This document shows positions 57,540-64,000 of a stretch of 64,000 bases of DNA, piece by piece. The DNA lies in the NCBI GenBank assembly GCA_022495995.1, contig JAFEMH010001456.1:1-64000 (forward strand). Reading direction: 5' to 3'. Under the pieces are notes generated by a model. That model saw nothing but the letters and a program-made list of their open reading frames with translations, did not search any database and was not told the origin of the DNA. The position numbers and the translations under genes were made by a program. Numbering within the stretch: the stretch's first letter is position 1; each line of letters opens with the position of its first letter. This DNA comes from Adenophora triphylla var. japonica (lineage: Eukaryota; Streptophyta; Magnoliopsida; Asterales; Campanulaceae).

Positions 57540-58089
57540 GCATTTGCCTCCTTGATATGCAGCAATACGGGAAACCAATGTAAGGGGCATTCCAGCATGG
57601 TAGGGAGAGCTTTGCCCCCTTTCGCTCCTTCCTGGATAGAACTAAATTAGTTGGCATCCAATGTTGTGACGGGATACCTGTGGTTCGAACCAAAAAAGGG
57701 AAGGGGCATTCCGTTCTTGGGTGTTAGATAAATAAACAGTATGAAAGTGTTAAAGAGGGAACAATCCCTGTGCTCAGCAAGAAAAAAGAAGAAAAGAAGG
57801 GAAGAACATGTACCCCTATACCACAGGAACTACTTAGAATCTGATGTTAGAATCCTACCCAATGATCAGGGAGGATCCACTTGAAGCCTTATAGACAACA
57901 TTTAGATGATATTTCTCCACTGCCATCCAAAATGGCGTGCTTTCAGGGATTTGTCCTGGTCAGCACATGAGTTTGTGTGTATTGGTTATGAAAAGAAAAC
58001 AGAGCTTCATCTTATCCAAATAAAATAAAATAAATAAATAAAATAAAAGAAAAGAGAGCTTCAACTTCAACCTCTATTTTGAGACCAAG
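57540..58089. other. Helicase intron, unique to copy 2
   Basis: No coding signal. Simple AAATAAAT repeats lie near 58020-58050. The intron resumes after the copia element at 63112-63495. Confidence 0.6.
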
Positions 58090-59423
58090 GCTTTTGAAAG
58101 GCCCTGTTTACTTGATTAACTAAATGAAGATCAGGCAGTTAAGCTTTGGCAGCTAAGATTGATTCTTAGCTGTCAGATATTAACTGATTAAATAACAAGA
58201 GTATAATGTGCAACGGAATAAATAAAGTGAAATAATGTAAAGACAAGGTGTTTGGTGTAAGTGTGAAGGTGTGGGTGTGTTTGTGTGTGATAGATACCAG
58301 AAGAGAAGACACGAGAATTTTAAGGTGGTTCAGAGTTCACTCCTCCTACGTCCACCCCCACTGTCAATCTTGACAAGTGAGCTCAATCAACTATAATCTA
58401 GGTCGCTTTAAGAATTACAATGATTGAGAAGGCATGTTCCTTGAACTTCCTCTTCCTAATTAGTACGGTCAATTAGGGATTTGCTTCTTACTAAGCAAAT
58501 TACAGAGTATACACTTAAAGTACAGTCTTAAGTGTTTACAAGTTGAATTATACACTTGAAGTATGGTCTTAAGTGTCTGCAGTTTGTGACTAAGAATGCT
58601 TGGTGTTGATTCACAGGTATGCAAGGGTTTAAGAAGGGTTGTAAAAGGTTGTATGTAAAGGTGTAATGATAATAGGTTGGAATTGGGTTGTGTTCAAGGG
58701 TTGTGAAAAGAGATTAAGTTTGCAGGAAAGGTTGAGTAAAAAGGGTAGCGAGGGTTGATGGTAAAGGGGTGTGGATAAGTGTGTGTAAAGGGGTGTAAAA
58801 AGGCACACTTAGAATGGGAAATTTGGGTCCAATATATAGGAGGATTGAGAAAGTAGCCGTGGCTAAAATGGTACATGGTCAAAGTTGTCTTCAATGGAAG
58901 TCTTCATTGATGTTGTCTGATTAATAAAGAGGTCTTCAATTTTGGTCTTGGTCTTGGTCCTCATAATTCAATGCATTAGATGGGGAAATGGAGTCATAAA
59001 GTTACTTTGTAGACACAAAGTCTTTGCAACGTTACTGCAAGGCATGAATGGAGTTATTTCCAATTGCAATTCCATAGGCCGATGAAATGCATATTTTCAC
59101 CTTGAACCTTCGACTTATGAGTATCGACTTATGAGTATCGTTGTTTCTCCCTTTTGGTAATCCGGATAAAGCTTTTTACCGGGGAGTTGGATGCAAAATC
59201 CGATTGCATATTCTCGTACATCATCATATTAGCTTTCCAATGAGTCTAATATTGAATATTTTAGGGACTCATTAGGAGGTGAAATTTTTTGTTGAAAAAC
59301 ATGGGAAACTTGAAGGGGCTTTCATGTAACTTATGCAACTTTCCTCTTTTGACACTTTAGACCATTTAACATTGTCCCGTTAAATGATCAATCTTCATCA
59401 AAACACAATGTTAGGGCCTAACA

Positions 59424-60595
59424 ATTTTCCCTTTTTGGTGAATGATTGGTCATTTCAAACTCTTAATGCCTTGCTTCAAAACTCCATAAGCCAAAAAGAA
59501 ATGACAATGAAAATTTGCTCTTATGAAAAATTGAGCAGATTTTTTGGTCAACTTCACGGATGTTTCTGTGTTGACTCAACAGGGATCAGGGTGTGAGGCT
59601 ATACTTTTTGGAGAGGTGTATGAGTGTACTTTAAATAGGATAAAACGGTTAAGGATTATGAGCTTTGGAGAGGTAGATATTGCATTTTTGGTGAGAGGTG
59701 TCTTGACAGATTTTGTCTCTGCTATCAGGAAATTCGGGAGTCTGCTGCCTACTTCAAGAAGGTGCCAATTTTTGCTCATAAGAATTCAGAATGTGGGATT
59801 AGTCTTGTTGGAAGGCTCTATGTGTCTACTTTACACAGAAAAGTTCGGTTTGGGGTTTCGATGTCGGGAGAGGGAGATAATGCAATTTTCGTGCAAGGTG
59901 TGGAACCAGTTTTTGTCTGCTGTTAAGGTCTGACAGCTATGGTCTGACAGCTAAGGTTTGGGATAGCTGTCAAGAGTTTAGGGGATTGATGTTTGGGGTT
60001 TTTGTGTGAGGGTTTAGTGTGTGAAGGTTTGATATCGATCTAGGGATTTGATGCAAGGGGTTTGTTGTCAAGGGTTAGGCAGTTAAACTCAGACAACTAA
60101 GATTGGGTCTTAGCTGTCAGAAAAAAAGGTCTGCTGTCTGCGGACAGCAACTTCAAACGAAATCTGGTATTGACTCACAAGGTTTTAGGCTATGTGTTTA
60201 TGCTTTCTGGAAAGGTATGTGAGTCTACTTTACTCACAAAAAATCGGATTGCAATTTCGTGCAGCGGAGAGAAAGATATTGCAATTTCCGTGAAGGTGCG
60301 CAGACTGAGTTCTTGGAAATTTCCAGCAACCTTTTCTCTTCAAAATTAGCCCTTCTTGGTTGGTTTGATCGTGTTTTGGGACCTCAAAAGTTTTGCTCCC
60401 CTCAAATGGTGAAAGCAAAACACAACCTTAAAGGTTTGGTTCCCCCTCAAACAGTGCCGTCATTTGTAAGAAGAGATCCAACCTTTTCTTGAAGCATGAT
60501 ATAACTTTGATAAAATCAAAGTAAGCTTTGACTTTACTACTCTTTTAACATCTGAAACAAAAAAATTGGTACCCTTTATGTTTGGGTCCAGGGGG
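59424..60595 (-). other. Copia internal non-coding region
   Basis: No pol domains on either strand. It carries repeated 'GGTCTGACAGCTA'-type motifs (59935-59970) and stretches with LTR-like words such as 'TTAGCTGTCAGA'. Confidence 0.5.
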
Positions 60596-61505
60596 TTAGT
60601 TTTCTTTACGAACCCAAGCTTTGCTTGCTGCTCTTTTACTGAAGAATTGATTAAGAGTGTTGTAATATGTCATAATTTGCATCATGTATGGGGTCAGAGC
60701 AAAAGGAAGATGAGAATGATATGAGCTGTTTAAGAAATAGGGATGTTGGTTTCTGAAGTTGGTTTGATGAGATTGATGTCTAGGGGTAGATGAGTGGTAT
60801 GGTGGTCTTGAGAAGTTGTTTTGTTGAGCATGGTTCCTTCCATTTGAGTATTTCCATGTAGGATTCATATTTCCAGGGAATTTTTGATGTTGGTTTGATC
60901 TTTGCTGTCTAAAGTGTCTCTGCTGTCTATTGTGATAATGATAGCTTCTTGGTTTGGTGCTATGTTCTTGTTGTTTTTCTTGCCTTGAGGCATCTGTCAT
61001 TGATGCTTTCTTTTTCACTTTCAACAGCAGTTTTCTTCTCTTTTTCCCTTTCTTTATATGATTGTTCCTTTGTTTTGATCGAATATAAAGGTTTTAGTAT
61101 TTTAACTGAATTAATGTTGGCTAGTACCATTTTCTCAATAGCTCTCTCACCAGTTGGAGGAATATATGTTTTTAGAGTAGGATTTTCAGCTCCTAATCCT
61201 GTCTTATCAAAGGGATGTCTTTAGTTGTAATGAAAAAGTGATACAACATCTCCTGATTCATTCCAGGACTCAATTTTCTTTCTTAGAGCTTCATTCTCTT
61301 TTTCAAGATTGATGACTCTTTGATTGTTTTTCTGAGAGCTTGAATTCTCAGCTGTCAGATCATAATTTTTCTTTTCAAGCATAAGACATTGTTCTTTCAA
61401 TCCTTGATTGGCTTTCTCAAGATTTTCAATGGTTTTGGTTTGGGATAGATTTTCATTGATCAATGAAGCAAAGGTTGTTTCTTGGTTTGAATTAAAAGGA
61501 TGCAA
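60596..61505 (-). pseudogene. Copia gag remnant with coiled coil and basic tail
   Basis: At 61505-61221 the frame contains a heptad-like coiled coil ('IENLEKANQGLKEQCLMLEK', 'VINLEKENEALRKKIESWNE'). At 61024-60596 follows a His/Gln/Arg-rich stretch ('HYHNRQQRHFRQQRSNQHQK') ending 'KAWVRKEN' before a stop. This order, coiled coil then basic linker, matches the C-terminal part of long plant copia gag proteins. The N-terminal gag domain near 61700 is broken by stops, and protease is not evident. Confidence 0.55.
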
Positions 61506-63677
61506 ACTAATTGTTTAAAATCATCAATATTTAAAGAGTTGAAATTGTGTTCCTCTTTTAATTCTTCTGTAACTGCGAGTGCTTCAAGATCTTCCTCATT
61601 GACTCATTTTCTTCATTTGCCATTAGACATGCCATGGCATTTATTTCATCATAACTTGAACTGTGAATTATTTCTTTTGAATAAGACACATTTTTAGAGT
61701 CATTATTTCTTCTTGATTGAGGCATGGTGGGTTGAAAAAGAATCTTTCACAAGTTGTTAGACTTTTGATGGTGAAGACAAGCTCTGATACCAAATGAAAG
61801 GCCCTGTTTATTTGATTAACTAAAAGAAGATTAGGCAGTTAAGCTTTGGCAGCTAAGATTGATTCTTAGCTGTCAGATATTAACTGATTAGATAACAAGA
61901 GTATAATGTGCAGCGGAATAAATAAAGTGAAATAATGTAAAGACAAGGTGTTTGGTGTAAGTGTGTGTGTGTGTGTGTGTGTGATAGATACCAGAAGACA
62001 CGAGAATTTTAAGGTGGTTCAGAGTTCACTCCTCCTACGTCCATCTCCACTGTCAATCTTGACAAATGAGCTCAATCAACTATAATCTAGGTCGCTTTAA
62101 GAATTACAATGATTGAGAAGGCAAGTTCCTTGAACTTCCTCTTCCTAATTAGTACGGTCAATTAGGGATTTGCTTCTTACTAAGCAAATTACAAAGTATA
62201 CACTTAAAGTACAGTTTTAAGTGTTTACAAGTTGAATTATACATTTGAAGTACGGTCTCAAGTGTCTGCTGTTTGTGACTAAGAATGTTTGGTGTTGATT
62301 CTCAGGTATGCAAGGGTTTAAGAAGGGTTGTAAAAGGTTGTATGTAAAGGGGTAATGATAATAGGTTGGAATTGGGTTGTGTTCAAGGGTTGTGAAAAGA
62401 GATTAAGTTTGCAGGAAAGGTGGAGTAAAAAGGGTAGCAAGGGTTGATGGTAAAGGGGTGTGGATAAGTGTGTGTAATAAAGGGGTGTGGAAAGGGGTGT
62501 AAAAAGGCATACTTAGAATGGGAAATTTGGGTCCAATATATAGGAGGATTGAGGAAGTAGCCTTTGGCTAAACTGGTACATGGTCAAAGTTGTCTTCAAT
62601 GAGAGTCTCCATTGATGTTGTCTGATTAATAAAGAGGTCTTCAATTTTGGTCTTGGTCCTCATAATTCAATGCATTAGATGGGGAGATGGAGTCATAAAG
62701 TTACTTTGTAGACACAAAGTCTTTGCAACGTTACTGCAAGGCATGAATGGAGTTATTTCCAATTGCAATTCCATAGGCGGATGAAATGTATATCTTCACC
62801 TTGAACCTTCGATTTATGAGTATCGTTGTTTCTCTCTTTTGGTAATCCGGATAAAGCTTTTTACCGGGGGGTTGGATGCAAAATCCGATTGCATATTCTC
62901 GTACATCATCATATTAGCTTTCCAATGAGTCTAATATTGAATATTTTAGGGACTCGTTAGGAGGCGAAATTCTTTGTTGAAAAACATGGGAAACTTGAAG
63001 GGGCCTTCATGTAACTTATGCAACTTTCCTCTCTTGACACCTTAGACCATTTAACATTCCCGTTAAATGATCAATCTTCATCAAAACACAATGTTAGGGC
63101 CTAACAGCTTTGTTGTTGTTATTGTTGTAGAGCTTCAACCTCTGAAGCTCAATTTAGAAGCAGGATTATAATAAATTCTTGGATGACTTTTATGAAGTCA
63201 GAAAGCGTCTACAAGAATTTCATTTGTTCACAAAGCACTTGATTGGTTCCATTCAGTTGCACCAAATGCATGGATGAGTTACGAATCATATCTTCCTATA
63301 AAGGGATCACATTTAGTTGATGATGTTTCATCTCCATTTTATATGGGATTTGCTCTGATATGAGCTGCAATTTGGTTTTTAGCTTTTGATGCATACTTCA
63401 TCACCTTAAATTAGTTTGTGCACTGACATCTCACAAGACATCATAAATAACAGTAGTACTTCTAATGTATAACTACTTAATAAAATATGTTTCAGGTGAC
63501 TGTAATGCTGATGTCATGGTTGCTGCGTCTCATGTGATTCTTTTGGATCTTTGGTGGAATCCAACTACTGAGGATCAGGCTATTGATCGAGCTCATAGGA
63601 TTGGACAGACTCGGCCTGTTACTGTCTCAAGGCTCACTATTAAGGATACAGTTGAAGATAGAATTCTAGCTCTCCAG

Positions 63678-64000
63678 GTTCGTGTTTCGCAATCTAATTC
63701 CTTGCACCGGTCTTTTGAGTTAATTATATTCTGTGTAGTTTATCGCCTAAATAAATATTATCTGTATTGTTTCTGCGGAATCGATTCATTTAATTGTTTC
63801 TAGCTATGGTTGCTTCTAATATCTTTCCTCAACCCAGCCCGTTACCAAATAAGATAATCAACATGTAGGATGTGTCTCTCATCCTTGACCCACGTGCTCC
63901 TGCACGTGAGGTTCTCATCCCCGCAATCGTTTAAGCACACATACGGAATGGTTCGAAGACTTCCCCTATATAAGTAATTATACTTATTTGTATATGCCAT
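63678..64000 (+). other. Helicase intron beginning after exon d
   Basis: Intron sequence from the GT donor to the window edge. A CACGTG G-box-like palindrome sits at about 63891, and 'GCACGTG' again at 63903. No coding signal. Confidence 0.5.

Larger units (their letters stand above)
58095..63106 (-). mobile_element. Ty1/copia retrotransposon in the helicase intron, pol-less
   Basis: LTRs are 58095-59423 and 61795-63106 (TGTTAGGGCC...CCTTTCA on the minus strand). The TSD GCTTT lies at 58090-58094 and 63107-63111. The primer-binding site TGGTATCAGAGC (tRNA-Met) is at 61792-61781, and a purine tract AAAAAGGGAAAA lies beside the 3' LTR. The internal region is only 2.4 kb and holds gag remnants. 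No integrase or reverse transcriptase is visible. The LTRs have several substitutions and a GT-repeat length difference (61963-61983). Confidence 0.95.
42602..63677 (+). pseudogene. CHR28-like SNF2/RING helicase gene fragment, copy 2
   Basis: Exon a is 42602-42679, exon b 45827-46048 and exon c 56033-56575, with the same domains as copy 1. The following exon d (63496-63677) is present only here. It encodes 'VTVMLMS', then '[20 protein letters not shown]' and '[14 protein letters not shown]' (helicase motif VI), and ends at LALQ with a GT donor. Between VTVMLMS and MVAAS the family's LKAGNLGLN (motif V) is absent. The gap corresponds to about 28 nt and shifts the frame. The exons with Walker A and DEAH are also missing between a and b. 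The intron b-c holds the Athila-like element and the intron c-d a 5-kb copia element. The final exon lies beyond the window. Confidence 0.88.

Noticed and set aside
59384..59933. Open frames on the + strand at the end of the left copia LTR
   Set aside because: They read antisense through LTR and non-coding internal sequence, with no domain.

Overview
The window is plant nuclear DNA, almost certainly from a eudicot. It carries two cellulose synthase-like G (CslG) relics, a family known from eudicots. The rest is spliced gene fragments, Stowaway, hAT, Mutator, CACTA and PIF/Harbinger transposons, and nested LTR retrotransposons primed by tRNA-Met, tRNA-Asp-type and Tat/Ogre-type sites. I cannot name the species or family. 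I see no gene that is clearly intact and functional. The longest clean reading frames belong to retrotransposon gag/protease polyproteins.

Layout: (1) 0.3-4.4 kb, two tandem CslG pseudogenes in + orientation. (2) 5.3-7.5 kb, a frameshifted Mutator-like (MULE) transposase. (3) 8.7-10.03 kb, a 338-bp tandem array rich in small inverted repeats, abutting a CACTA transposon end at 10034. (4) 10.46-20.18 kb, copy 1 of a large duplicated block. The block contains a copia gag fragment, two MOS11-like exons, and exons of a SNF2/RING helicase (CHR28-like). (5) 20.18-32.34 kb, Tat/Ogre-type Ty3 sequence bounded by two LTRs that face each other. Inside are minisatellites, a broken gag and an antisense acidic ORF. 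(6) 32.34-34.71 kb, a minus-strand copia element with an intact gag-protease ORF, whose 3' LTR is cut by the Tat LTR. (7) 34.96-40.03 kb, a two-gene PIF/Harbinger transposon with TTA target duplications. (8) 40.09-57.54 kb, copy 2 of the duplicated block, carrying an 8.04-kb Athila-like insertion with TSD GGACG. Copy 1 preserves the exact empty site. (9) 57.5-64 kb, the rest of the copy 2 helicase intron, holding a 5.0-kb copia element with TSD GCTTT, then a further helicase exon.

History that can be read from the nesting: a chimeric block (copia gag + MOS11-like + CHR28-like, already carrying a hAT-like element and a MITE) was duplicated. Copy 1 then apparently gained a Stowaway and was cut by a Tat LTR, while copy 2 gained the Athila-like element. 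All four sizeable LTR retrotransposon groups lack visible reverse transcriptase and integrase, so each looks non-autonomous. The two points most worth testing are whether the MOS11-CHR28 chimera is spliced and expressed, and whether the Tat LTR repeat, with heat-shock-element-like and palindromic motifs just upstream of a TATA box, is stress responsive.
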